Notes: generated by a model from the letters alone, not told the origin. A stretch of DNA of 64,000 nt from CAG-882 sp050874385 (GCA_050874385.1 JBNMKO010000004.1:1-64000); one strand, 5' to 3'; positions 24,846 through 33,608 are shown, numbered from the stretch's first letter. Numbers and translations are program-made.

Positions 24846-25049
24846 TTACTTCGCTGCAAGAAACTCATTAATCTTAGCTGTGATTGCATCCGGGTCAAGA
24901 CCGTGGACAATGGCAGCCTCCTCCAATGACTCGCCCTGCGCTGAAGGACAGCCGATGCAGTGCATACCCTCGTTGAGTAAAATAGGAACAATATCGTAAT
25001 CAACATTGATTATGTCGATAATTCTCATATCCTTGCTAATCTGTGCCAT
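24846..25049 (-). CDS. DUF1858 domain protein
   Basis: A 67-residue protein forming a complete DUF1858 domain. It starts ISKDMRIIDII and contains the family cysteine pair in MHCIGCPSAQGESLEEAA and the closing helix DPDAITAKINEFLAAK. These small proteins are common in anaerobes and are suspected to bind metal or take part in redox or hybrid-cluster metabolism; no function is established. A clear AGGAGG-type ribosome site precedes the ATG. It is monocistronic with a shared terminator downstream. Confidence 0.85.
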   Translation of the reverse strand: MAQISKDMRIIDIINVDYDIVPILLNEGMHCIGCPSAQGESLEEAAIVHGLDPDAITAKINEFLAAK

Positions 25050-25188
25050 TATAATTTCCTCCTTATTTATAAAATATAATATTATTATAACCGCATATTA
25101 TTGTATCACACCACTTTTGTGTTGTAAAGCCTGTACGATACATGCGACTATAATGGAAATCAAGAGCACAACCGCCCAGATTTGAAAT

Positions 25189-25947
25189 CTATTGTTTTGT
25201 CACCACATACATAAATGCATCCTCAAGGTTAGATACAACTATCTTATCTCCCCTCTCACACGCCTCCTTCTGTGTTGCAGACTTTATAGCCTTGGGCGAG
25301 TCAAAATACTTTAACTGTCCGGCTGATATTATCATAACCTTGTCGGCAATGCTCTCTATATCGCTCACAACATGTGTGGCATATATCACAATCTTATCCT
25401 TTGACAATTCCGATATGAATTTTCTTAAATTCACACGCTCCTTAGGGTCGAGCCCCGCCGTCGGCTCATCAAGTATCAGAAGCTTTGGCTCTCCAAGAAG
25501 TGCCTGCGCCAGCATAACCCTCTGCTTCATTCCACCCGAAAAGCTGCCAATTCTTTTGTAACGCACATTCCACAAATTTACCTTTTTTAACAGATACTCA
25601 AGCTGCTGTCTTATCTGCTTGCCGCCAATGCCCTTTAGCGCACCCATATATTTTAAAAACATCACCGGTGTCATCTCATCGTAAAAGCCCTGCTGCTGTG
25701 GCATATATCCGACAACCTTGCGATACTGCTTTCCAAGCTCCAAAATATCCTGCCCGTCGAACTTTATTGTACCGCCGTTCTCCTTATTCCTCGGTATATT
25801 GTCAGTTATCAGATTGATTAATGTGCTCTTTCCCGCGCCGTTTACGCCCAGCAGCCCATACACCCCTTCACAAAAACTAACCGATATGTCACTAAGCGCC
25901 ACAAAGCTTCCATAATTTTTAGTCAGATGCTCTATCACAAGTTCCAT
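25189..25947 (-). CDS. ABC transporter ATP-binding protein (ABC-2 type exporter)
   Basis: A 252-residue ATPase with Walker A GVNGAGKST, Q-loop MPQQQGFYDEM, signature FSGGMKQRV, Walker B LLILDEPTAG and H-loop ATHVV. It is followed by a short helper tail, typical of ABC-2 exporters. It is the last gene of a three-gene operon with a 738-residue permease and a lipoprotein. The permease gap is 55 bases. The substrate is unknown; the closest class is the drug/lantibiotic or membrane-stress exporter type. Confidence 0.93.
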   Translation of the reverse strand: MELVIEHLTKNYGSFVALSDISVSFCEGVYGLLGVNGAGKSTLINLITDNIPRNKENGGTIKFDGQDILELGKQYRKVVGYMPQQQGFYDEMTPVMFLKYMGALKGIGGKQIRQQLEYLLKKVNLWNVRYKRIGSFSGGMKQRVMLAQALLGEPKLLILDEPTAGLDPKERVNLRKFISELSKDKIVIYATHVVSDIESIADKVMIISAGQLKYFDSPKAIKSATQKEACERGDKIVVSNLEDAFMYVVTKQ

Positions 25948-26002
25948 TATAGCCCTCCAATTCGCTGCTTTACAGTGACTTAAAATATAATGTTCAACTA
26001 TG

Positions 26003-28219
26003 TCAAACTCTCAATATCTTCGTCCAGTTCCTTATCCCAAAAAACGTCACAGCCACACCAACAGTAAACAATAAGCCAAGCACCATTGCTGATTGGGCGC
26101 ACTGAGCTGCCCCGCTCTGAAAACCTGAAAACTGCATATATCTTATCACTGAAAACGGTTCCACAGCCCTCACTCCAAGGCGCAGTATGATGTACGGCAT
26201 AAGTCCTGCTATTCCAACCGCGATACCGATAAATCTTCCCGCCATAACCGCAACCCCTGATATAGTAAGTGAAATTGCCAGTGTAAACATCACCCTATAT
26301 AAGAACATTATTGCAATGTATGTTATTATATTTATCTTGAAAGGATACACGGCAAGCCAGCTAAGTGACTGAACCCACGCATCGGCATTTTCAAAGCCGT
26401 ACACTCCGCTAACATTTTTTGCAAAAATAAAACTCTCCATAAAAATTATTATGAGGTTGATAAAAAACAACATGACAAGCTTTTTTATGTAATACGCATT
26501 GCGCCCTTTCGGGGTTGAAATGATAATCGCCCTCATGTTTTTTTCGTCATCGTATGCAAAAAGTGATGCCGCCAAAATCACCACGCACAGATAAATACAC
26601 ACCAGATTTAGTTCCTCCGTCAAAGCCGCCGGTTCTCCGATTAAGTACCCATACGCCGCCTCGTTTACGAGTGTTCCTCTTATCCCGCGGCTTTCATACA
26701 GGGTATTAAGAGAATTAATCTGGTTTTGAATGTCCCCTGCTGCCCGCACCTTGTCACTCATCGCCGCGACACGCATAATCGCGGTGCTGTACTCTGCCAT
26801 AGTCGCCTCACCGTCGGCAAACCGCTTACCCACCTCGCTCTGCATATTGCACAACTGTGTGTATTCATCAATTATTTTCTGCAAATATATATTTTTTTCT
26901 TCATCGTCAAGAGCTGAAATGTCTGCATACATTTCACATTTTATTTTTGCCACATTGCTGTACTGGGCGGTGTTTGTCCTGCTGTTGTCAGCTACCAGAA
27001 AAATTGCAAGAAAGATAATCAAAATTGCCCTGTGTTTTATCAAAAACATATATACAGAAATTCCACCCGCCGGAATATGCGAGATAAGTCTGTTATATTC
27101 ATATTCAACACCGTCAACAAATTTTGTGAACCACGTCTCCCCTCCGATTATGCGTCTGCCGGACATGTACACACACAGCACACCAAGCAGCATAAGCATA
27201 ACCACAGCGAACACTGCCGCCATGTTTCCCGCTGCAACTGCATTTCCGAAAAAGCTGACATTCACATAGTTTGAAAACCAGTCCCTGCTCATTATGAGCG
27301 CCAGAATATTCATGTATTTTAAAAGTAAAATCGCACTCTGTGAAGTGACATTGAATAAAATATATTCTACTGCGAAAGCTGCGGCTCCGACAATAACACA
27401 TATTACCGGATTTCCAAACAGCCCCAGCAAAAACAGCATGAAAAGCCCCGCCAATGCAAGCCCGCCTACCGTATAAATTCCATACAAAACAATTCCGCCA
27501 CCGACACTTATACAACTGCGAAACTGGGAAAATTCCGGTATGCTCTGCATCGGCTTGTCAAAAATATCCGCACCGCCATATATACCAAACCCGACGGCAA
27601 GATGTACCGCTATGAACACAGCACTTATTCCTATCGCAGAGAATATGATTACTGCCACTCTTGCCGTTCCAAGCATGTATCTTCCACCGGGCGTTGCATA
27701 TATCACGGTTTTTAGGCTCTTTTTATTTCCCAAGTCCATTGAAGCCACAATGACAACCATTGCCCCTAACATAAAAAACACACAATAATTATAGGAAAAA
27801 AATGTTCGCACAGCAGAGTCATTTATAAGCTCGTGACGCACTCCTTGCAGTCTTGAGAAATCACTGATAACCCTGCGCTGATTGTTGTACGAAAAACTTC
27901 CCTTTTTTGAGAATATTCCTATTTTGAGATTTTCTTTTGCTCGGACAATCACCTGATTTATGCTTTCCTTATACTGGTTTACATAATTTTCTCTGTCCTG
28001 CAACATTATGCTCACGCCGTTTCCGGCAGCCGCAAGGTCAGCCTCATTATAGCTCCCATTTTCGAGAATATCCGAGTACTCCCTGTACAGGACATTTCCG
28101 CTCTGCCCATTAAAATACAGCACGCAGGATACGAACAGCATGCACAGTATAACAAGCACACGTCTAAGCGAATATACACGTCTTAATTCGTTAAAAAATA
28201 CCGCCATGCAGCTATTCAC
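26003..28219 (-). CDS. ABC-2 type permease, large, two membrane halves
   Basis: A 738-residue membrane protein with about twelve transmembrane segments in two similar halves. Each half opens with a helix, then a long extracellular loop (residues ~40-140 and ~420-520, both rich in short helical Glu/Ala/Asn sequence), then five to six packed helices. The first membrane helix starts near residue 18 after a RRVYSLRRVL-like basic stretch. It pairs with the ATPase directly downstream and overlaps the lipoprotein gene upstream by 8 bases. One polypeptide appears to supply both halves of the channel. The substrate is unknown. Confidence 0.85.
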   Translation of the reverse strand: MNSCMAVFFNELRRVYSLRRVLVILCMLFVSCVLYFNGQSGNVLYREYSDILENGSYNEADLAAAGNGVSIMLQDRENYVNQYKESINQVIVRAKENLKIGIFSKKGSFSYNNQRRVISDFSRLQGVRHELINDSAVRTFFSYNYCVFFMLGAMVVIVASMDLGNKKSLKTVIYATPGGRYMLGTARVAVIIFSAIGISAVFIAVHLAVGFGIYGGADIFDKPMQSIPEFSQFRSCISVGGGIVLYGIYTVGGLALAGLFMLFLLGLFGNPVICVIVGAAAFAVEYILFNVTSQSAILLLKYMNILALIMSRDWFSNYVNVSFFGNAVAAGNMAAVFAVVMLMLLGVLCVYMSGRRIIGGETWFTKFVDGVEYEYNRLISHIPAGGISVYMFLIKHRAILIIFLAIFLVADNSRTNTAQYSNVAKIKCEMYADISALDDEEKNIYLQKIIDEYTQLCNMQSEVGKRFADGEATMAEYSTAIMRVAAMSDKVRAAGDIQNQINSLNTLYESRGIRGTLVNEAAYGYLIGEPAALTEELNLVCIYLCVVILAASLFAYDDEKNMRAIIISTPKGRNAYYIKKLVMLFFINLIIIFMESFIFAKNVSGVYGFENADAWVQSLSWLAVYPFKINIITYIAIMFLYRVMFTLAISLTISGVAVMAGRFIGIAVGIAGLMPYIILRLGVRAVEPFSVIRYMQFSGFQSGAAQCAQSAMVLGLLFTVGVAVTFFGIRNWTKILRV

Positions 28220-29420
28220 CCCATATTCTTATCAATTCACATTTCTGTGAACCTATGTTTTTCTTGTCATACACATACCATGATTTATTCAGATTGGTAA
28301 ATATAAAATAATTTTCATCACAGCCCCTGGTATACAATATGGTATTTACATCATCGGGGTCATCTAACTTTATATCTGCCACAAATGTTCCATTCTTGTC
28401 CAAAACCGTGATAATACGTTCCACATCGATATGCTCAAACCAGTAATAATGTGCGCCTTGCATATTATCCAGATATATGTAATTGCTGTCGTACCATATA
28501 TAATACATCATATTATCCTGCGTTTTATACAACGCCGCAGTTTCCTTGGTGTTGAGGTCATATCTGTACAGCATTGCATCATTCAATGAGTGATAGTACA
28601 CACACCCATCTGTCACCGTATATCCGCTCACGTCATCTCTGCCTAAAATATCACAAGCGCCATCGTCATTAATCTGAAAAAGCTCGTATGCCTCATGTAC
28701 AGAATTATCCTCTGCGGTACTCTGCGTAACCTCCGAAAAAAATACCCCCTCATCACAGCCCTTAAAATATCTTCCTACAAGATACTCCCCTCTCTTTTCA
28801 AACACCAGCTCCTTTTCGGAAGGTTTATTCAGGTTTATTTTATATACAGACTGCACACTCTCAGAATTTTCATAATTGTCAATCACATAGTACAGATATC
28901 CTTTGCAAATCACGAAGTCGCTCACATTTTGCTGGCGGTTCTCATCGATAATACATACTCTCTCACGCACAGAACCATCGGCAGCTATGGTGTACAGCCC
29001 GAGTCCCTTATCATCGGTCATCATAAAATACAATTTTCCCGCATAGCATTTAATTCCGTTGAGTGAACTAGGGCAGTTCTCATCTCTTATATACCCATCA
29101 CAATTTTTAAAGCCGCAGTCCGCTGAGTCCGTCTTGTGCTGGCAGCCGCTCACATCGCATGAATGTGTGCAATTAGGCTTATTACACAACACCACTGACT
29201 GCTCTGCGCCCACTGGATAATAATATATCAACTGTCCTCCCGTGACATACGGCTGCATAAAGTAATATCCGTCCTCCGTCGCACCCACCTCAGAAAAATT
29301 ATTCTGTGCCACATCCGTGACGCTGATTTTTTTTGCTGCACAGCCCGTAAGCAACAATACCGCCGCAAACGCCGTCATAATTAAAATAATTTTCCTTTGT
29401 TTTACTCTGTTATGTCCCAT
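28212..29420 (-). CDS. Secreted lipoprotein with Cys-rich insert, partner of the ABC-2 exporter
   Basis: A 402-residue lipoprotein (signal ending LLLTGCAAKK). Residues ~80-115 hold a dense cysteine cluster (CNKPNCTHSC, then CQHKTDSADCGFKNC), followed by repeated beta-strand units of propeller type, such as DGYIRDENC, GKLYFMMTDDKGLGLYTI and DGCVYYHSLNDAMLYRYDL. This resembles Lachnospiraceae lipoproteins with DUF5050-like beta-propellers; the function is not known. AAAGGGGTGG precedes the ATG. It is the first gene of an operon with the permease and ATPase, so it may be an extracellular sensor or binding subunit for that transporter. Confidence 0.75.
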   Translation of the reverse strand: MGHNRVKQRKIILIMTAFAAVLLLTGCAAKKISVTDVAQNNFSEVGATEDGYYFMQPYVTGGQLIYYYPVGAEQSVVLCNKPNCTHSCDVSGCQHKTDSADCGFKNCDGYIRDENCPSSLNGIKCYAGKLYFMMTDDKGLGLYTIAADGSVRERVCIIDENRQQNVSDFVICKGYLYYVIDNYENSESVQSVYKINLNKPSEKELVFEKRGEYLVGRYFKGCDEGVFFSEVTQSTAEDNSVHEAYELFQINDDGACDILGRDDVSGYTVTDGCVYYHSLNDAMLYRYDLNTKETAALYKTQDNMMYYIWYDSNYIYLDNMQGAHYYWFEHIDVERIITVLDKNGTFVADIKLDDPDDVNTILYTRGCDENYFIFTNLNKSWYVYDKKNIGSQKCELIRIWGE

Positions 29421-29681
29421 AAAACACCACCCCTTTCATCATAAAAATATTGAACTTAGTTTTTATTTTTATAAGGAAAGCATACTCTCCATTTCTTACA
29501 GGAGTCTTACATGGGAGGTACTTTTTATCGTTTTCACCAAATTACGTCTTGTGCAGATGCCGCCACACATTTGACCTTTTTCCAGTGTTAAAGTGTTAAA
29601 TTGCCTTGTTTTATAAGGCTTTTTGTAGAAAAATTTCATGTATAATTTTGTGTACAATCCGTGAATTTTTTTCTTAAACCC
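29421..29681. other. Divergent intergenic region between the lipoprotein and pfl operons
   Basis: The 405-base gap runs to 29825 and holds no open frame with a ribosome site. I see AT-rich sequence, a possible further TATAAT at 29641-29646 without a matching -35, and the pfl promoter listed separately. Confidence 0.5.
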
Positions 29682-29711
29682 TTGACGTGTATACAATGTG
29701 CATTGTATAAT
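29682..29711 (+). promoter_or_regulatory. pfl promoter with perfect inverted repeat in the spacer
   Basis: TTGACG (29682-29687) and TATAAT (29706-29711) are 18 bases apart. Between and overlapping them is a perfect dyad, ATACAATG-TG-CATTGTAT (29691-29708), whose right half enters the -10. A repressor bound there would block polymerase. It does not match the Rex consensus I know. The leader is ~105 bases long and ends in AGGAGG before the pflB ATG. Confidence 0.75.
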
Positions 29712-29825
29712 ACAGCCATAAACAAAGTGTATAATCCGTTCGGTTGGGACAGCATGTCTAGTCTAATCGTTTAGGGGCGGATAACACATATAATCACTTT
29801 ACTATAATAGGAGGTTTTTTTCATT

Positions 29826-31934
29826 ATGAGATCAGAATGGACAGGTTTCGTAGGCGGTAAGTGGGAAGAGCAGGTTGATGTAAGAGACTTCATTCAGAAG
29901 AACTACACACCTTATGAGGGAGATGATTCTTTCCTTTGCGGTCCTACAGAGGCAACTAATACTCTTTGGGCACAGGTTATGGAGCTTTCAAAGCAGGAGC
30001 GTGAGAAGGGCGGAGTCCTTGATATGGATACTAAGGTTCCTTCAACAATCACATCCCATGCAGCAGGCTACCTTAACAAGGACTTAGAGAAGATTGTTGG
30101 TTTCCAGACAGATAAGCCTTTCAAGAGATCACTTCAGCCATACGGCGGTATCAACATGGCTAAGGCTGCCCTTGTTACTAACGGTTACCAGATTGACCCA
30201 GGCGTTGAGGAGTTCTTCACAATTCACAGAAAGACTCATAACGCAGGTGTATTCGACGCTTACACTCCAGAGATGAGAGTTTGCCGTTCTAACCACATCA
30301 TCACAGGTCTTCCTGATGCTTATGGCCGTGGACGTATCATCGGCGACTACAGAAGAGTTGCTCTTTACGGTGTAGATTTCCTTATCAAGGACAAGGAGAA
30401 CCAGAAGGCTACTACTTCTAAGGTTATGACTCCAGACGTTATCCGTGACAGAGAGGAGCTTTCAGAGCAGATTAGAGCTCTCAAGGAGTTAAAGAAGTTA
30501 GCTGAGATTTACGGCTGTGATATCTCTAACCCAGCTACTAACGTACAGGAAGCTATTCAGGCTACTTACTTTGGTTACCTTGCTGCTGTTAAGGAGCAGA
30601 ACGGTGCTGCTATGTCCCTCGGACGTACATCTACATTCCTTGACTGCTATGCTCAGAGAGATTTAGCTAACGGTACATTTACAGAGGAGCAGATTCAGGA
30701 GTTCGTTGACCACTTCATCATGAAGTTAAGACTTGTTAAGTTCGCTCGTACACCTGAGTACAACGCACTCTTCGCTGGTGACCCTACATGGGTAACAGAG
30801 TCCCTTGGTGGTATGGGTGTTGATGGACGTACACTTGTAACAAAGATGTGCTTCCGTTACCTTCACACATTAAGCAACCTTGGTACAGCTCCGGAGCCTA
30901 ACATGACAGTTCTCTGGTCAACAAGACTTCCAGAGGGATGGAAGAAGTTCTGTGCTAAGACATCTATCATGTCATCTTCAGTTCAGTACGAGAACGATGA
31001 CCTCATGAGAGTAACTCATGGTGATGACTATGCTATCGCTTGCTGCGTATCTTCAATGAGAGTTGGCAAGGAGATGCAGTTCTTCGGAGCTAGAGCTAAC
31101 CTTGCTAAGTGTCTCCTCTACGCTATCAACGGTGGTGTTGATGAGAAGACTGGTGTTCAGGTTGGTCCTAAGTACAGACCTGTTGAGGGCGAGTACCTTG
31201 ATTACGATGATGTAATTGCTAAGTACACAGATATGATGGAGTGGTTAGCAGATGTTTATGTTAACACACTTAACGTAATTCACTATATGCATGATAAGTA
31301 CTGCTATGAGAGACTTCAGATGGCTCTTCATGACAGAGAAGTTAAGAGATACTTCGCAACAGGTATCGCTGGTCTTTCAGTTGTAGCTGACTCCTTATCA
31401 GCAATCAAGTATGCTAAGGTTAAGGTTATCAGAACTGACGTTGAGATTACTAAGAAGGTTAAGGATCCTCAGACAGCTAAGTCTGTTATCAAGACAATCG
31501 GTGTTGCTAAGAACGTAGCTACTGATTTCGAGGTTGAGGGCGAGTTCCCTAAGTATGGTAACAACGATGACAGAGTTGATAAGATCGCAGTTGAGGTAGT
31601 TGAGAAGTTCATGGCTATGGTTCGTTCCCACTACACATACAGAAACAGCGTTCCTACAACATCTATCCTTACAATCACATCTAACGTTACTTATGGTAAC
31701 GCTACAGGTTCTACACCTGATGGACGTAAGGCTGGCGTTCCATTCGCTCCTGGTGCTAACCCAATGCACGGACGTGATAAGAACGGTGCTGTAGCTTCCC
31801 TTTCATCAGTTGCTAAGCTTCCATTCAAGGATGCTCAGGATGGTATTTCTAACACATTTACTATCGTTCCAGGTGCTCTTGGTAAGGAAGATGCTGTATT
31901 TGCAGGCGACTTAGATATCGACTTAAATAAGTAA
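29826..31934 (+). CDS. pflB: Pyruvate formate-lyase catalytic body, lacking the glycyl-radical domain
   Basis: Converts pyruvate and CoA to acetyl-CoA and formate by a radical mechanism. The 702 residues follow PflB throughout: the N-terminal FVGGKWEEQVDVRDFI, the active-site cysteine pair C406-C407 in YAIACCVSSM, and the substrate-pocket TPDGRKAG near the end. The protein stops after FAGDLDIDLNK, just where canonical ~760-residue PflB enters the glycyl-radical domain with its RVSGYAV loop. That domain is supplied by a separate gene at 32289. A stop, hairpin, ribosome site and another gene intervene, so this is a genuine split and not a simple sequencing error. Codon use is strongly biased, as in highly expressed genes. 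Confidence 0.95.
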   Translation: MRSEWTGFVGGKWEEQVDVRDFIQKNYTPYEGDDSFLCGPTEATNTLWAQVMELSKQEREKGGVLDMDTKVPSTITSHAAGYLNKDLEKIVGFQTDKPFKRSLQPYGGINMAKAALVTNGYQIDPGVEEFFTIHRKTHNAGVFDAYTPEMRVCRSNHIITGLPDAYGRGRIIGDYRRVALYGVDFLIKDKENQKATTSKVMTPDVIRDREELSEQIRALKELKKLAEIYGCDISNPATNVQEAIQATYFGYLAAVKEQNGAAMSLGRTSTFLDCYAQRDLANGTFTEEQIQEFVDHFIMKLRLVKFARTPEYNALFAGDPTWVTESLGGMGVDGRTLVTKMCFRYLHTLSNLGTAPEPNMTVLWSTRLPEGWKKFCAKTSIMSSSVQYENDDLMRVTHGDDYAIACCVSSMRVGKEMQFFGARANLAKCLLYAINGGVDEKTGVQVGPKYRPVEGEYLDYDDVIAKYTDMMEWLADVYVNTLNVIHYMHDKYCYERLQMALHDREVKRYFATGIAGLSVVADSLSAIKYAKVKVIRTDVEITKKVKDPQTAKSVIKTIGVAKNVATDFEVEGEFPKYGNNDDRVDKIAVEVVEKFMAMVRSHYTYRNSVPTTSILTITSNVTYGNATGSTPDGRKAGVPFAPGANPMHGRDKNGAVASLSSVAKLPFKDAQDGISNTFTIVPGALGKEDAVFAGDLDIDLNK

Positions 31935-31952
31935 TTAGAAAAAATATTAACC

Positions 31953-31995
31953 CACAGTCTCCGGACTGCCTCCAATCAGCGCAGTTCGGACTGTG
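31953..31995 (+). other. Stable intercistronic hairpin after pflB
   Basis: CACAGTC-tc-CGGACTGC pairs with GCAGTTCG-GACTGTG (15 pairs with a 2-base bulge). It is followed by only TTTT and then AGGAGG and the next ATG. It probably limits read-through or protects the pflB 3' end, setting a higher level of body than of downstream products. Confidence 0.65.
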
Positions 31996-32017
31996 CGGAA
32001 TTTTATAGGAGGTTATC

Positions 32018-32224
32018 ATGGACAACTCAAAAGTGGACGACATTGTATCAATGTTAGATAATCTCATGGCTGCCGACGGCGGACATGTCAACGTGGTCGT
32101 TGACAATGCTGCCCCTGCAGACGAAAAGACAGTACAGACCAACAACAGTCTCGCCTGCAACGGTCAGATGGCCTGCAGCGTTCCGACACTCCATGTCGGA
32201 CTTGACGGAGACGAGAATGAATAG
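32018..32224 (+). CDS. Small protein resembling the start of the glycyl-radical domain, without the radical glycine loop
   Basis: 68 codons with AGGAGG six bases before the ATG. Residues 6-28 (VDDIVSMLDNLMAADGGHVNVVV) align by eye with IDNLAAMLDGYVAKGGHHLNVNV of the separate glycyl-radical domain encoded next, including the Gly-Gly-His and the alternating Val/Asn strand. Beyond that the protein is different: no RVSGY loop, two cysteines (47 and 53) in LACNGQMACS, and an acidic tail. It looks like a diverged duplicate of the radical domain. It might act as an assembly factor, a competitor, or a plug in the empty site of the PflB body. No function is known to me. Confidence 0.8.
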   Translation: MDNSKVDDIVSMLDNLMAADGGHVNVVVDNAAPADEKTVQTNNSLACNGQMACSVPTLHVGLDGDENE

Positions 32225-32288
32225 GAGGACAAATCCTCTCCTTGCTATGGAGCCGGATTTCCTTCGGAAAAATAGGAGGATTAGTATA

Positions 32289-32534
32289 ATGGCAGAAGTT
32301 AGTCAGAACCAGATTGATAACCTTGCAGCAATGTTAGATGGATATGTAGCTAAGGGCGGACATCATCTCAATGTTAATGTTCTCAACAGAGAGACATTGC
32401 TTGATGCTCAGGCACATCCTGAGAAGTACCCACAGCTCACTATCCGTGTATCAGGATACGCTGTAAACTTCATCAAGCTCACAAAGGCACAGCAGGATGA
32501 CGTTATCAACAGAACTTTCCATCAGGCTATGTAA
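32289..32534 (+). CDS. grcA: Stand-alone glycyl-radical domain completing pyruvate formate-lyase (GrcA/YfiD-like)
   Basis: 81 residues from ATG 32289, with AGGAGG nine bases upstream. The protein matches the C-terminal ~75 residues of PflB: GGHHLNVNVLNRETLLDA, HPEKYPQLTIR, and the radical-bearing RVSGYAV with Gly56. In Escherichia coli the paralogue YfiD/GrcA can replace an oxygen-cleaved PflB C-terminus; there it is a spare part. Here the neighbouring pflB has no such domain of its own, so this protein should be an obligatory subunit. It follows the 68-residue gene by 64 bases, and an intrinsic terminator lies 19 bases after its stop. Confidence 0.93.
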   Translation: MAEVSQNQIDNLAAMLDGYVAKGGHHLNVNVLNRETLLDAQAHPEKYPQLTIRVSGYAVNFIKLTKAQQDDVINRTFHQAM

Positions 32535-32552
32535 TTATTACAGACCTTTACG

Positions 32553-32594
32553 ACAGGCAGACACTTCTTGTGCCTGCCTGTTTCTTATTTTTTA
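32553..32594 (+). terminator. Intrinsic terminator after the glycyl-radical subunit gene
   Basis: ACAGGCAG (32553-32560) pairs with CTGCCTGT (32574-32581), with CAC/GTG stacking inside, followed by TTCTTATTTTTT. It separates the three pfl structural genes from the activase gene. Confidence 0.85.
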
Positions 32595-32806
32595 TATGGT
32601 TTAACTGTCAAAATATGCTCTAAAAATTAATTATATATTTAGGTATATGGTGACCCAACTATATAAAACATTCTCAATATTTATATATTTTTAACTTTTA
32701 TTTTGGCATAAATAGTGATATACTTTTATAGTACCAAAAGGGATTTTCACTGTATTATTGCATTTCATTTGGTATTATTTTTTTGACATGGAGGAACAGG
32801 AATTAT

Positions 32807-33574
32807 ATGAACGGGAGAATACATTCCTTAGAAACCTTTGGCACCGTCGATGGACCGGGAATCCGTTTTGTGGTGTTCGTACAGGGTTGCCCAATGCGTT
32901 GTCTATATTGTCATAATCCCGATACATGGGCTACAACCGGCGGGACAGAGATTTCTGTAGACGAGATTTTACAGAGGTATGAGGACAACAAGTCCTTTTA
33001 TAAGAACGGAGGTCTTACCGTTACCGGCGGCGAGCCGCTCCTACAGATAGACTTTCTCACTGAACTTTTTATGAAGGCGAAGGCACAGGGTATACACACA
33101 TGTATCGACACATCGGGCATTGTTTTTAAGCCTGACAACAAGTTAATCGTCGATAAGATGGATGTACTTATGCAGTATACAGACCTTGTAATGCTCGACA
33201 TCAAGCACATCGACCCTGAGGAGCACATAAAGCTGTGCGGCCAGCCTAACGACGGCATACTCGCATTTGCGCAGTATCTAAGCGATAAGGGTATTCCTAC
33301 ATGGATACGTCATGTAGTGGTACCAGGCATAACGGACAGTGAGAAGTATCTGTACCAGCTTGGACTTTTCCTTGGAAAGCTCAAGAATGTCAAGGCGCTT
33401 GACGTACTGCCTTATCACACGATGGGCGTTGTAAAGTACGAAAATCTTGGTATCGACTATCCGCTAAAGGGTGTCCCTGCCGAGACTAAGGAACAGGTTA
33501 TCAAGGCAAAATCTGTTATAATCAAAGGTATTAAAGAAGCAAGAGCTTCTGTGAATAATACAAACAAACAGTAA
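32807..33574 (+). CDS. pflA: Pyruvate formate-lyase activating enzyme (radical SAM)
   Basis: A 255-residue radical-SAM enzyme that abstracts hydrogen from the radical glycine of PFL. The cluster motif CxxxCxxC is at C28, C32 and C35 (GCPMRCLYCHN). TVTGGEPLLQ is the SAM-binding GGE region, and WIRHVVVPG is a later family motif. The length is standard, without the extra ferredoxin insert of other glycyl-radical activases. ATG 32807 is chosen because GGAGG and AGGA lie just upstream; an in-frame TTG at 32783 precedes them. Its substrate glycine is on the separate 81-residue protein. A ferredoxin gene follows by 34 bases. Confidence 0.95.
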   Translation: MNGRIHSLETFGTVDGPGIRFVVFVQGCPMRCLYCHNPDTWATTGGTEISVDEILQRYEDNKSFYKNGGLTVTGGEPLLQIDFLTELFMKAKAQGIHTCIDTSGIVFKPDNKLIVDKMDVLMQYTDLVMLDIKHIDPEEHIKLCGQPNDGILAFAQYLSDKGIPTWIRHVVVPGITDSEKYLYQLGLFLGKLKNVKALDVLPYHTMGVVKYENLGIDYPLKGVPAETKEQVIKAKSVIIKGIKEARASVNNTNKQ

Positions 33575-33608
33575 ATAGAAGTGTACTCACTTCAGATGGG
33601 AGGAAATT

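Noticed and set aside
32085..32288. Longer reading frame extending the 81-residue radical subunit upstream
   Set aside because: The frame is open but has no ribosome site, overlaps the 68-residue gene in another frame, and AGGAGG sits correctly before ATG 32289.
31900..32290. Sequencing error or simple frameshift splitting pflB
   Set aside because: The two parts are separated by a stop, a stable hairpin, two ribosome sites and another small gene; a single indel cannot explain this.
32731..32777. Dyad TACCAAA...TTTGGTA upstream of pflA
   Set aside because: Arms are only 7 bases and 33 bases apart; likely chance in AT-rich DNA.
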